A DNA stretch of 20,552 nt from Kineosporiaceae bacterium (GTDB lineage Bacteria; Actinomycetota; Actinomycetes; Actinomycetales; Angustibacteraceae). Below the pieces are notes generated by a model. It had not been told where the DNA came from. It made no database searches and saw nothing but the letters and a program-made list of their open reading frames with translations. The stretch covers positions 1 through 20,552 of the forward strand of contig DAIETC010000227.1 in assembly GCA_027345905.1 (NCBI GenBank). The letters run 5' to 3'. The position numbers were made by a program, and so were the translations under genes. Shown in pieces: positions 13,770 to 20,552 of this stretch. Every line of letters begins with the position of its first letter. Within the stretch, counting starts at the first letter, position 1.

Positions 13770-14771
13770 TCAGCGGACTACCAGGGTGGCCGGCCCGCGC
13801 GGCACCAGCTCGCCGACGACCGGGTAGCCGGGCAGCTCACCCACGACGAGCAGCCCACCGGAGGTCTGGGCGTCGGCCAGGAGCAGCAGCTCGTCCTCGC
13901 CGTGGTCGCTGCGGAGGTGCGGGCGCACCCAGTCCAGGTTGCGCCGGGTGCCCCCGCTGACGAAGCCGTCGCGCAGGGCCGCGCGGGCGCCGTCCAGGTA
14001 GGGGACCGCCGCCGCATCGACGACGGCAGTGACACCGCTGGCCCGGGCCAGCTTGTACAGGTGACCCAGCAGACCGAAGCCGGTGACGTCGGTCGCGCAG
14101 CGGCATCCCGCAGCGACCGCGGACCGCGCGGCGTCCCGGTTCAGCGTGGTCATCGCGTCGATGGCCTGCGCGAACACCTCACCCGTGGTCTTGTGCCTGC
14201 TGTTCAGGACCCCGATGCCCAGTGGCTTGGTCAACGTCAGGGGCAGTCCGGCCTGCCCGGAGTCGTTGCGCAGCAACCGGTCGGGGTGCGCCAGCCCGGT
14301 GACCGCCATGCCGTACTTGGGTTCGGGGTCGTCGATGCTGTGCCCGCCGGCGACGTGACAGCCGGCTGCCGCGGCCACCTCGACGCCGCCCTGCAGGGCG
14401 CGCGCCGCGATCTCCATCGGCAGGACGTCCCGAGGCCAGCAGAGCAGGTTCACCGCTACCAGCGGCTCGCCGCCCATGGCGTACACGTCGGACAGCGCGT
14501 TCGCAGCCGCGATTCGGCCCCAGTCGTACGGGTCGTCGACGACCGGGGTGAAGAAGTCCGCTGTCGCGATGACGGCCCGCTCACCGTCGATGCGAACGGC
14601 GGCGGCGTCGTCCCCGTCGTCCAACCCCACGAGCAGCTCGCCGAACGGTCGGGTCACATTCGCGCCCACGAGCCCGGCGACCACGCTCTCCAGCTCGCCC
14701 GGGGGGATCTTGCAGGCGCACCCCCCGCCCTGGGCGTACGAGGTCAGTCGTTGCACCGCGGCTATGCTCAC
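13770..14771 (-). CDS. selD: Selenide, water dikinase (selenophosphate synthetase)
   Basis: A 333-residue SelD, which makes selenophosphate from selenide and ATP; this is the selenium donor for Sec-tRNA. The glycine-rich catalytic loop GGGCACK holds C18 and C20; C18 is in the position of the catalytic Cys17 of E. coli SelD, so this is the Cys form and not a selenoprotein. GLDDGDDAAAV, TADFFTPVVDD and CATDVTGFGLLGH carry the metal and nucleotide motifs of the AIR-synthase fold. The start is GTG 14771, with TAGCAT ending 6 bases before it and no Shine-Dalgarno, so the transcript is likely leaderless. It is divergent from the tRNA-Sec gene, selA and selB. There is no rhodanese (YbbB) or redox fusion. 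Confidence 0.95.
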   Translation of the reverse strand: MSIAAVQRLTSYAQGGGCACKIPPGELESVVAGLVGANVTRPFGELLVGLDDGDDAAAVRIDGERAVIATADFFTPVVDDPYDWGRIAAANALSDVYAMGGEPLVAVNLLCWPRDVLPMEIAARALQGGVEVAAAAGCHVAGGHSIDDPEPKYGMAVTGLAHPDRLLRNDSGQAGLPLTLTKPLGIGVLNSRHKTTGEVFAQAIDAMTTLNRDAARSAVAAGCRCATDVTGFGLLGHLYKLARASGVTAVVDAAAVPYLDGARAALRDGFVSGGTRRNLDWVRPHLRSDHGEDELLLLADAQTSGGLLVVGELPGYPVVGELVPRGPATLVVR

Positions 14772-14777
14772 CGCGCC

Positions 14778-14783
14778 ATGCTA
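14778..14783 (-). promoter_or_regulatory. Predicted -10 element of selD (leaderless)
   Basis: TAGCAT on the minus strand, 6 bases before GTG 14771, fits TANNNT. No good -35 is visible at 16-18 bases. The first transcribed base would be the G of GTG. Confidence 0.4.
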
Positions 14784-14828
14784 GGCACAGTGGGCTAACG
14801 TCGCCTCCCGCGGGCGCCGTGGCCCCGT

Positions 14829-14924
14829 GGAGGCGTCTGGGTGCCTGGTGGCCCCCGCGGTCTTCAACACCGACGAGACCGAGCATCTCGGTCTGGCGGG
14901 TTCGATTCCCGTCCGCCTCCGCCA
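14829..14924 (+). tRNA. selC: Selenocysteine tRNA, anticodon UCA
   Basis: A 96-base tRNA-Sec including an encoded CCA (14922-14924). The acceptor stem GGAGGCG pairs with CGCCTCC (14914-14920) and G14921 is the discriminator base. The anticodon loop CTTCAAC places TCA at 14864-14866. The extra arm is long, with an 8-bp stem AGACCGAG/CTCGGTCT closing on CAT. The T loop is TTCGATT. The long variable arm and UCA anticodon are diagnostic of tRNA-Sec. On the strand of selA and selB, 136 bases upstream of selA. A TAACGT at 14796-14801 is a possible -10, without a clear -35. Confidence 0.97.
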
Positions 14925-14939
14925 CAGCCCTGGACCCAT

Positions 14940-15002
14940 CGCCGAGAGTGCAAGTTCTGGGGGCTTTCGGCCCCCAAGTGCCCGGAAGTTGCGCTCTCGG
15001 CG
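14940..15002. repeat. Composite palindrome downstream of tRNA-Sec (possible terminator or repeat element)
   Basis: Outer arms CGCCGAGAGTGCAA (14940-14953) and TTGCGCTCTCGGCG (14989-15002) match at 13 of 14 positions as an inverted repeat, the exception being a G-T pair. Inside, TGGGGGC (14958-14964) and GCCCCCA (14970-14976) form a 7-bp stem with loop TTTCG. It starts 16 bases after the CCA. It could terminate selC transcription, or be a copy of an interspersed palindromic repeat; no T-run follows. Confidence 0.6.
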
Positions 15003-15047
15003 ACGGCTGTCGTCCGCGGCGCCCATCGGCGGCCCCGGGCATCCGCA

Positions 15048-15053
15048 TAGGCT
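15048..15053 (+). promoter_or_regulatory. Predicted -10 element of selA (leaderless)
   Basis: TAGGCT fits TANNNT and ends 6 bases before GTG 15060, the same geometry as selD. No convincing -35. No strong Shine-Dalgarno precedes the GTG. It would start selA-selB transcription independently of selC. Confidence 0.4.
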
Positions 15054-15059
15054 GGCCAG

Positions 15060-16367
15060 GTGCCGGACCACCGCCGCGAGGTACCCCGCACGGACGCCGT
15101 CCTGGCCGACCCGCGACTGGGGCCACACGTGCAGCGCCTGGGCCGCGCCCTGGTCAAGGCGGCCATCCTGCGCGAGCAGCAGGCGGTCCGCGAGGGACGA
15201 CGCGAGCCCGGCGACCTGGTTGCGGAAGTCGTCGCCGCCCTGCCCGAGTCCGTCTCCAGCCTGCTGCCCGTCGTGAACGCCACCGGTGTGCTCCTGCACA
15301 CCAACCTGGGCCGGGCCGTCCTGTCGCCCGCCGCGGTTGCGGGCATCGCGGCTGCCGCCGGGACGACGGACGTCGAGTTCGACCTGACCACCGGGGAACG
15401 GGCCCGCCGTGGCCGCGGGGCCATGGCCGCGCTGGCGCAGGCGGTGCCGGCTGCCCAGGCCGTGCACGTGGTGAACAACGGCGCGGCCGCGCTGGTGCTC
15501 GCGGCCACTGCGCTGGCGGGGGGCGGCGGCGAGATCGTCATCTCGCGCGGTGAGATGGTCGAGATCGGCGACGGCTTTCGCCTGCCCGACCTCATGGCCT
15601 CGACTGGCGCCCGGCTGCGCGAGGTCGGCACCACCAACCGCACCACCCTCGCCGACTACGCCGGCGCCGTTGGGCCGGACACCGCGATGGTGCTAAAGGT
15701 GCACCCGTCCAACTTCGTGCTCACCGGATTCACGGCCGGTGTAGGCGTGAGTGAGCTGGCCCGGCTCGGACCCCCGGTCCTGGTCGACATCGGGTCGGGG
15801 CTGCTCGCGCCACACCCGTTGCTGCCGGACGAGCCGGACGCCGCCTCGGCGTTGCGCGCGGGGGCGGCCCTGGTGAGCGCCAGCGGCGACAAGTTGCTCG
15901 GCGGCCCCCAGGCCGGTCTGCTGCTCGGCAGCGCGCAGGTCGTCGAGCGGCTGCGCCGCCATCCGTTGGCGCGCGCCCTGCGCGTGGACAAGCTCACCCT
16001 GGCGGCCCTGGAGGCCACGCTGCTCGGGCCGACCGTCCCGGTCATCGCCAGCCTCACGGCGTCCGTGAGCGGCCTGCGCCGGCGCGCCGAGCAGCTCGCG
16101 CGACTGTTGAGCGCCGACGGCGCGGACGCGCGCGCCGTCGAGTGCGTGGCCGCCGTAGGCGGTGGCGGCGCACCGGGCGTCGAGCTGCCCAGCGCCGCGG
16201 TCAGCCTGCCGGCGTCGTACGCACGGCAGCTGCGGCTGGGCCGCCCCGCCGTCGTGGGGCGCCTTGAACACGGACGGTGCCTGCTCGACCTGCGCGCCGT
16301 GGCCGAGGCAGACGACCAGCTTCTCCTGCAGGCCGTGCGCTCGCTGCTGCCCGAACCCGCACCCTGA
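15060..16367 (+). CDS. selA: L-seryl-tRNA(Sec) selenium transferase
   Basis: A 435-residue SelA, a PLP enzyme that turns Ser-tRNA-Sec into Sec-tRNA-Sec using selenophosphate. The PLP-binding lysine lies in SASGDKLLGGPQAG (K278). VVNATGVLLHTNLGRA (71-86), GEMVEIGDGFRLPD and EVGTTNRT are further family blocks. Length is close to the usual 460 residues, and the N-terminal tRNA-binding helices are present. The start is GTG 15060, with TAGGCT 6 bases before it. It lies downstream of tRNA-Sec and overlaps selB by TGATG, so selA and selB are one operon. Confidence 0.96.
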   Translation: MPDHRREVPRTDAVLADPRLGPHVQRLGRALVKAAILREQQAVREGRREPGDLVAEVVAALPESVSSLLPVVNATGVLLHTNLGRAVLSPAAVAGIAAAAGTTDVEFDLTTGERARRGRGAMAALAQAVPAAQAVHVVNNGAAALVLAATALAGGGGEIVISRGEMVEIGDGFRLPDLMASTGARLREVGTTNRTTLADYAGAVGPDTAMVLKVHPSNFVLTGFTAGVGVSELARLGPPVLVDIGSGLLAPHPLLPDEPDAASALRAGAALVSASGDKLLGGPQAGLLLGSAQVVERLRRHPLARALRVDKLTLAALEATLLGPTVPVIASLTASVSGLRRRAEQLARLLSADGADARAVECVAAVGGGGAPGVELPSAAVSLPASYARQLRLGRPAVVGRLEHGRCLLDLRAVAEADDQLLLQAVRSLLPEPAP

Positions 16368-18148
16368 TGTACGTCCTGGCCACCGCGGGGCACGTCGACC
16401 ACGGCAAGTCCACTCTCGTGCGCACGCTGACCGGCATGGAGCCGGACCGGTTCGCAGAGGAGCAGCGCCGCGGTCTGACCATCGACCTGGGCTTCGCCTG
16501 GACGCGCATCGGCGAGCGCCAGCTCGCGTTCGTCGACGTCCCTGGGCACGAACGGCTGGTGCCGACGATGCTGGCGGGTGTGGGCTCGGTCCCGGCCGTC
16601 GTCTTCGTGGTGGCGGCCGACGGCGGATGGATGCCACAGTCGCAGGAACACCTGGACGCCCTCGACGCGCTGGACGTCCGACACGGCCTGCTGGTCGTCA
16701 GCCGCTGTGACCTGGCCGACCCGGGCGCGGCCCTGCGGCAGGCCCGAGAGCGCTTGGGCGAGACCAGCCTGCGCGGCGTCGAGGACGTCGCGGTGAGCGC
16801 CGTCGCCGACCCGCAGCTGCTCGGCCTGCGCGATGCGCTGGCCCGGCTGGTCGACCGCCTGCCCGAGCCGGACGTCGAGGGGCCGATGCGGCTGTGGGTC
16901 GACCGCGTGTTCACGGTCAAGGGCGCCGGCACGGTCGTGACCGGAACCCTGTCGGCCGGCACCCTGCGCCGCGGGGACCGCCTGCAGCTGGCCGACGGCC
17001 GCGAGCTGCAGGTGCGGGGCCTGCAGTCGTTGGGGCGCAGCCATTCCACGGTCCAGGCCCTCGCTCGGGTCGCGGTCAACCTGCGCGGAACCTCGGTCGA
17101 GGAGCTGACTCGCGGCGACGCGCTCATCACACCGGGCAGTCACCGCAGCACCAGGCTGGTCGACGTACGACGTTCGGCGGCCGGTCGCGACCTGCCCACC
17201 CACGCGTTGCTGCACCTGGGCACGGCGCAGGTGAGCGTGCGGGTACGCCCCCTGGATGCGCTCACGGCCCGGTTGCAGCTGGCCGCCGAGCTGCCGCTGC
17301 GTATCGGTGACCTGGGGTTGCTGCGCGACCCGGGCCGCCGGCAGGTGCTCACCGGCGTGCGGGTGCTGGACGTCGACCCGCCGGCTCTTGGTCGGCGCGG
17401 CGCGGCGGCGGCGCGCGCCCGGCAGCTTGCCGCCTACAGGTCCGAACCCGACGCGGCCGCCGAGCTCGAGCGCCGACAGGTGGTGCGCCGCGCCGACCTG
17501 GTCGCCATGGGCATCCCGGCCGCGCAGGCGGCCGCACTGCCTGGCGCTGATGCTCAGTGGGCGATCGACCCTCGGCATCTCGAGTGGCTGCGCACCCAGC
17601 TTGCCCGCCTGGTGGGGGAGCGCCGCGGCACCCACCCGTTGGAGGACGGCGTCCAGGTCGAGGTCGTGCGCCAAGCCCTGGGGCTGCCCGCGCAGCGGCT
17701 GGTGGCCGATCTGGTGCGTTCGCCCCTCGCCCTGGTGGCCGGCCGCGTGATCGACACTCGGTACGGTGCGAGCGCGGCCTTGCCGCCACCGGTAGCCAGG
17801 TCGGTGGAACAGCTGCGCGAGCAGCTCAGGCGCGCCCCTTACGCCGCCCCCGACGCCCAGCAGCTGCGCGACCTTGGTCTGGGCGCGCGCGAGCTGGCCG
17901 CGGCCGTCCGGGTGGGTGCGCTCGCCAAGATCGCAGAGGGCATCTACCTGGCTCCTGAGGCGCTGCGCGACGCGCTGACCCCGCTACGCCAGCTGCCGCA
18001 ACCGTTCACGAGCAGCCAGGCCCGCCAGGCCTGGGGGACGACCCGGCGGGTGGCGTTGCCGCTGCTCGAGCGGTTGGACCAGCTGGGAGCCACCCGCAGG
18101 CTGCCCGACGACACGCGGCTGCTCAGCGACCAGCCCGAACCGGGCTGA
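16367..18148 (+). CDS. selB: Selenocysteine-specific elongation factor
   Basis: A 593-residue SelB, the EF-Tu-like GTPase that brings Sec-tRNA-Sec to the ribosome at UGA codons marked by a SECIS hairpin. The G1 motif is AGHVDHGKST (7-16), G2 GLTIDLG with T38, G3 DVPGHE (57-62), and G4 SRCD (112-115) instead of the usual NKxD. EF-Tu-like barrels follow, and the C-terminal half contains the winged-helix repeats that bind SECIS RNA (for example near PFTSSQARQAWGTTRR). The ATG shares a base with the selA stop, indicating coupling. It ends 9 bases from the convergent GGDEF gene. Its likely target in the window is fdhA. Confidence 0.95.
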   Translation: MYVLATAGHVDHGKSTLVRTLTGMEPDRFAEEQRRGLTIDLGFAWTRIGERQLAFVDVPGHERLVPTMLAGVGSVPAVVFVVAADGGWMPQSQEHLDALDALDVRHGLLVVSRCDLADPGAALRQARERLGETSLRGVEDVAVSAVADPQLLGLRDALARLVDRLPEPDVEGPMRLWVDRVFTVKGAGTVVTGTLSAGTLRRGDRLQLADGRELQVRGLQSLGRSHSTVQALARVAVNLRGTSVEELTRGDALITPGSHRSTRLVDVRRSAAGRDLPTHALLHLGTAQVSVRVRPLDALTARLQLAAELPLRIGDLGLLRDPGRRQVLTGVRVLDVDPPALGRRGAAAARARQLAAYRSEPDAAAELERRQVVRRADLVAMGIPAAQAAALPGADAQWAIDPRHLEWLRTQLARLVGERRGTHPLEDGVQVEVVRQALGLPAQRLVADLVRSPLALVAGRVIDTRYGASAALPPPVARSVEQLREQLRRAPYAAPDAQQLRDLGLGARELAAAVRVGALAKIAEGIYLAPEALRDALTPLRQLPQPFTSSQARQAWGTTRRVALPLLERLDQLGATRRLPDDTRLLSDQPEPG

Positions 18149-18157
18149 GTGACGCCT

Positions 18158-19585
18158 CTAGACGTGAGCGGCGGACATGCTCTGGGCGGCCATGGTCAAC
18201 TGGTTTCGCCCGTTGCGCTTGGAGGTGTACATCGCCTCGTCGACCGCCCCCAAGAGCTCCTGGGTCGACTCGGCCGCGCAGTCGCCGAGCGTCGTACCGC
18301 CCAGGCTCACGGTGATCTCGAGGCTGCCCTGTCCGGCGGCGAACGTCAGGTCGGCGATGTTGCGCCGGATCCGCTCGCCGACAGCACGCACGTCAGCCAG
18401 GCCCGCGCCAGGCAGGACGACGATGAACTCCTCTCCGCCGGTTCGCACCAGGACATCCCCCTCGCGCAGGGCAAGGCGCGCCGCGGCCGTTGTCTCCCGA
18501 AGGACCCGGTCACCCGCCAGGTGGCCGTAGGTGTCGTTCACGGCCTTGAAGTGGTCGAGGTCGAAGGCCAGCACGCCAAGCGGAGCGCCCGTCCGAATCG
18601 ACCGAGCCCACTCCTCCTCCAGCCGGCCGAGCCCGAACCGCCGGTTGTAGGCACCGGTCAACGAATCCACGGCAGCCAGCTGCTGGAACCGTTCATGGGC
18701 CAGGGAGTTGTTCAGGGCCACGCCCGTGGGCATGCGGAACCCGTCGAGAATCCGCATGGTGTCCGCGCTGGGCGACTCACTGAAGGCGAGGACGACCACG
18801 CCCAGCGGGATCTTGCGAAAGTGGATGGGCAGCAGCGCCACTGCCGCGGGACGAAACGACACGGCTACCGCCTCGACGACCAGACCTGGGGGCACCTCGA
18901 GCTGGACCGGTGCGGAGTCGGACAGGGCGGCCAGGACCGCGGGGTGCTCGGACAGGCCGGCGACCTGCAGGCGTGCGTTGGCGAGCACGTCCAGGTGTCC
19001 GTCCCGGACGACGCAGAACGCGCCGGCTTGGGCCTGACCGGAGGTGAGAAAGCTACGCAAGGTGGTGTGCGCGAACTCGGCGAGCTCAAGGTGCTCGGAG
19101 AGTGCTCGGTTGGTCTCGGACATGGCACGGTGCATCTCGTGCGAGGTGGACAAGGCGGTGACCAGGCCGTTGAACGACGCCGCCACCTCACCAAGCTCGT
19201 CGGCGGAGTCCACCGGAAGGTGACAGGACGCGGGAGTGCACACTCCCCAGTCCCCGGAGTAGCCGGCCTGCGCGATGACGGCCTCGACGTACCGCATCTG
19301 GCGTGAGACCTGCACGACCCGCAGGCCGATGACCCGGCGGGCCAGGGCGTAGTTCGCCGCTCCCAGGAGCAGGCCGGCGCCGATGCAGGCAGCGAAGAAG
19401 GCCGGGCGCAAGGTGAACTGGGATGGCACGCCGAGGGGGATCAGCAGGAAGGGGAAGGCCACCCCGATGCCCAGGCCGAGTGCCTGCATCCACAGCCCGA
19501 GGTCGGTGAACGCCCGCCTGGTCAGCCGCGGCATCGCCCCGCCGTTCACCGCCGGACGAACCTGCGGTGCAGCGCTGGGCTTCAT
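18158..19585 (-). CDS. Membrane diguanylate cyclase (HAMP-GAF-like-GGDEF)
   Basis: A 475-residue signalling protein that probably makes cyclic di-GMP from GTP. Two hydrophobic segments (about 32-52 and 60-82) at the N-terminus are followed by a HAMP-like linker with DSADELGEVAASFNGL near 126-141, then a GAF-like region (about 165-300) and a GGDEF domain (about 305-470). The active site is intact: GGEEF (383-387) and the metal-binding Asp in FDLDHFKAVND. The inhibitory I-site R374-x2-D377 is also present, so product feedback is likely. The start ATG 19585 lacks a ribosome site; ATG 19534 (MPRLTRRAF) is an alternative just before the first helix. The signal sensed is not visible. It is on the same strand as the neighbouring YihY gene with a 52-base gap. 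Confidence 0.88.
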   Translation of the reverse strand: MKPSAAPQVRPAVNGGAMPRLTRRAFTDLGLWMQALGLGIGVAFPFLLIPLGVPSQFTLRPAFFAACIGAGLLLGAANYALARRVIGLRVVQVSRQMRYVEAVIAQAGYSGDWGVCTPASCHLPVDSADELGEVAASFNGLVTALSTSHEMHRAMSETNRALSEHLELAEFAHTTLRSFLTSGQAQAGAFCVVRDGHLDVLANARLQVAGLSEHPAVLAALSDSAPVQLEVPPGLVVEAVAVSFRPAAVALLPIHFRKIPLGVVVLAFSESPSADTMRILDGFRMPTGVALNNSLAHERFQQLAAVDSLTGAYNRRFGLGRLEEEWARSIRTGAPLGVLAFDLDHFKAVNDTYGHLAGDRVLRETTAAARLALREGDVLVRTGGEEFIVVLPGAGLADVRAVGERIRRNIADLTFAAGQGSLEITVSLGGTTLGDCAAESTQELLGAVDEAMYTSKRNGRNQLTMAAQSMSAAHV

Positions 19586-19637
19586 GTCTATTCATCGGTG
19601 CTTGGGGCCCAGCCTTGAGTGAACCGGGTCGCCTGTA

Positions 19638-20552
19638 CTACGGCGACTGCTGGCCCGGCACGGAGTCTGCTTTCACGGCGCGCCGGCGCCCCAGCGGTTG
19701 GGGTGCGCCCTTCGTGGTGTCCCGCACGGTCTGCTGTTCGGCCTCGGCATTGACCTCGGCCCCGAACAGCACCGCGTACGTGGTGAGCCACAGCCACATG
19801 AGCAGCACCGCTACACCGGCCAGGCTGCCGTACGTCTTGGTGTAGGAGCCGAACGAGGCGTACAGCGAGAAACCGACCGAAGCCAGGACCCACAGCAGTG
19901 TGGCCACCGTGGCGCCGACGCTGGTCCAGCGGAACTTGGGGCTGTCGCGGTCCGGGGCGTACCGATAGAGCACCGCAAGCGCCGCCACCACCGCCAGCAG
20001 CAGGACCAGCCAGCGGACCACCTCGATAGCGATCCGCAGCGGCATCGGCGGATGGGTGAGCGCAATGAGGGCAGGTGCCGCCGCGAGCGCGGCCAGGGCG
20101 ACCGCGAAGAACACGATGCCGCCCAACGTCAGCGCCAGGGCGATCGCCTTGCGCCGCAGAAAGCCTCGGGACTGCCGCTCGTCGTACGCGATGTTGACCG
20201 CGGTCATCAAGTGGCTGGCGCCGCTCGACCCTCCCCACAAGGCCCCCAGGACCGCGGCGACCAGACCGATGCCCAGCCCCTTGGAGGGGGCGGCGGCCAG
20301 GGCCGTCAGCTGGCTGAGCAGCACCTGTCGAGCCGACGCCGGGACGACCCCCGCGACGCTGGCGACCTGCTGCTGGACCTGCGCGGGCGTCGTCACCAGG
20401 CCGTAGACCAGCATGAGGGCGATCAGCAGGGGGAACAGCGCCAGGAACTCATAGAACGCCACCCCCGCGGCGAGCAACGAGATCTGGTCCCGCTTGCTTT
20501 CGGAGCGGGCCCGCCTGAGCACCTGCCACCAGCCGCGCGGTGGGATCTGGGT
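19638..20552 (-). CDS. YihY/BrkB-family membrane protein, 5' end outside window
   Basis: At least 304 residues of a YihY/BrkB (formerly 'ribonuclease BN') membrane protein. The frame stays open through the window edge, reading PPRGWWQVLRR before the first GTG at 20522, which fits the W-rich start of the family, so the true start lies outside. About six hydrophobic helices are visible, with the family motifs LLAAGVAFYEFLALFPLLIA, ALWGGSSGASHLMTAVNIAY, PPRFRW-like SPKFRW and GSLAGVAVLLMWLW. Function is not established for the family; ribonuclease activity was a misassignment. It lies upstream of the GGDEF gene on the same strand. The hydrophilic C-terminus is Lys/Arg/Gln-rich. Confidence 0.88.
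   Translation of the reverse strand, partial: TQIPPRGWWQVLRRARSESKRDQISLLAAGVAFYEFLALFPLLIALMLVYGLVTTPAQVQQQVASVAGVVPASARQVLLSQLTALAAAPSKGLGIGLVAAVLGALWGGSSGASHLMTAVNIAYDERQSRGFLRRKAIALALTLGGIVFFAVALAALAAAPALIALTHPPMPLRIAIEVVRWLVLLLAVVAALAVLYRYAPDRDSPKFRWTSVGATVATLLWVLASVGFSLYASFGSYTKTYGSLAGVAVLLMWLWLTTYAVLFGAEVNAEAEQQTVRDTTKGAPQPLGRRRAVKADSVPGQQSP

Noticed and set aside
14700..14725. Selenocysteine codon in selD's own active loop
   Set aside because: The codons at the catalytic position are TGC (Cys18, Cys20); there is no TGA.
14829..14924. tRNA-Ser or a tRNA pseudogene
   Set aside because: The UCA anticodon, long 8-bp variable stem and location among sel genes fit tRNA-Sec, and the stems are intact.
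15656..17674. Long minus-strand open frame (about 672 codons) opposite selA and selB
   Set aside because: Same GC-driven artefact; opposite two well-supported genes, with low-complexity translation.
1..20552. Insertion sequences, integrases or phage genes
   Set aside because: None seen on either strand; no transposase motifs or terminal inverted repeats were found.

Overview
The window is very GC-rich, genes are tightly packed with many ATGA, GTGA or TGATG overlaps, and several start codons are GTG. Together with the protein families present (a MEDS/anti-sigma ATPase, STAS antagonist, stand-alone NnrD, actinobacterial-style selenocysteine formate dehydrogenase), this points to an actinobacterium. 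I cannot name the genus.

Layout. (A) 1-2724, + strand: the 3' end of an ApbE flavin transferase, a two-heme ferric-reductase-like membrane protein, a NuoF-like flavoprotein and a 3-Cys ferredoxin form one overlapping operon, likely a transmembrane electron-transfer chain. (B) 2741-5060, - strand: a MEDS-HATPase anti-sigma-type regulator, a DUF2231-Rieske membrane protein and a STAS antagonist. (C) 5265-8501: a heme-oxygenase-like diiron protein divergent from a CDGSH iron-sulfur protein, then NnrD (NAD(P)HX dehydratase), a histidine phosphatase and an unrecognised 60-residue protein. (D) 8653-13759, + strand: fdhA-fdhB-nrfD, a membrane-anchored formate dehydrogenase whose alpha subunit is read through an in-frame UGA at 9217-9219 as selenocysteine, with a SECIS-like hairpin just behind it. 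(E) 13770-18148: the complete selenocysteine machinery, namely selD (-), the tRNA-Sec gene selC (+), selA and selB (+). (F) 18158-20552, - strand: a membrane GGDEF protein and the 3' part of a YihY/BrkB-type membrane protein cut by the window edge.

How it fits together. Blocks D and E form a self-sufficient selenium island: SelD makes selenophosphate, SelA converts Ser-tRNA-Sec to Sec-tRNA-Sec, and SelB delivers it to the one Sec codon I can find, in the adjacent fdhA. Formate electrons would pass from FdhA through the four clusters of FdhB to the NrfD-type quinone-reducing subunit.

Two regulatory patterns appear from reading the sequence. Five genes (Rieske, CDGSH, histidine phosphatase, selD, selA) have TAG exactly 12 nt before the start codon and no good Shine-Dalgarno, which suggests leaderless transcripts. 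Three promoters share a GNNT-N15-GGGTA(G/C) architecture resembling the actinobacterial SigB/SigF stress class, next to partner-switch-type regulators. All functional calls are from motif reading only; no searches were run.
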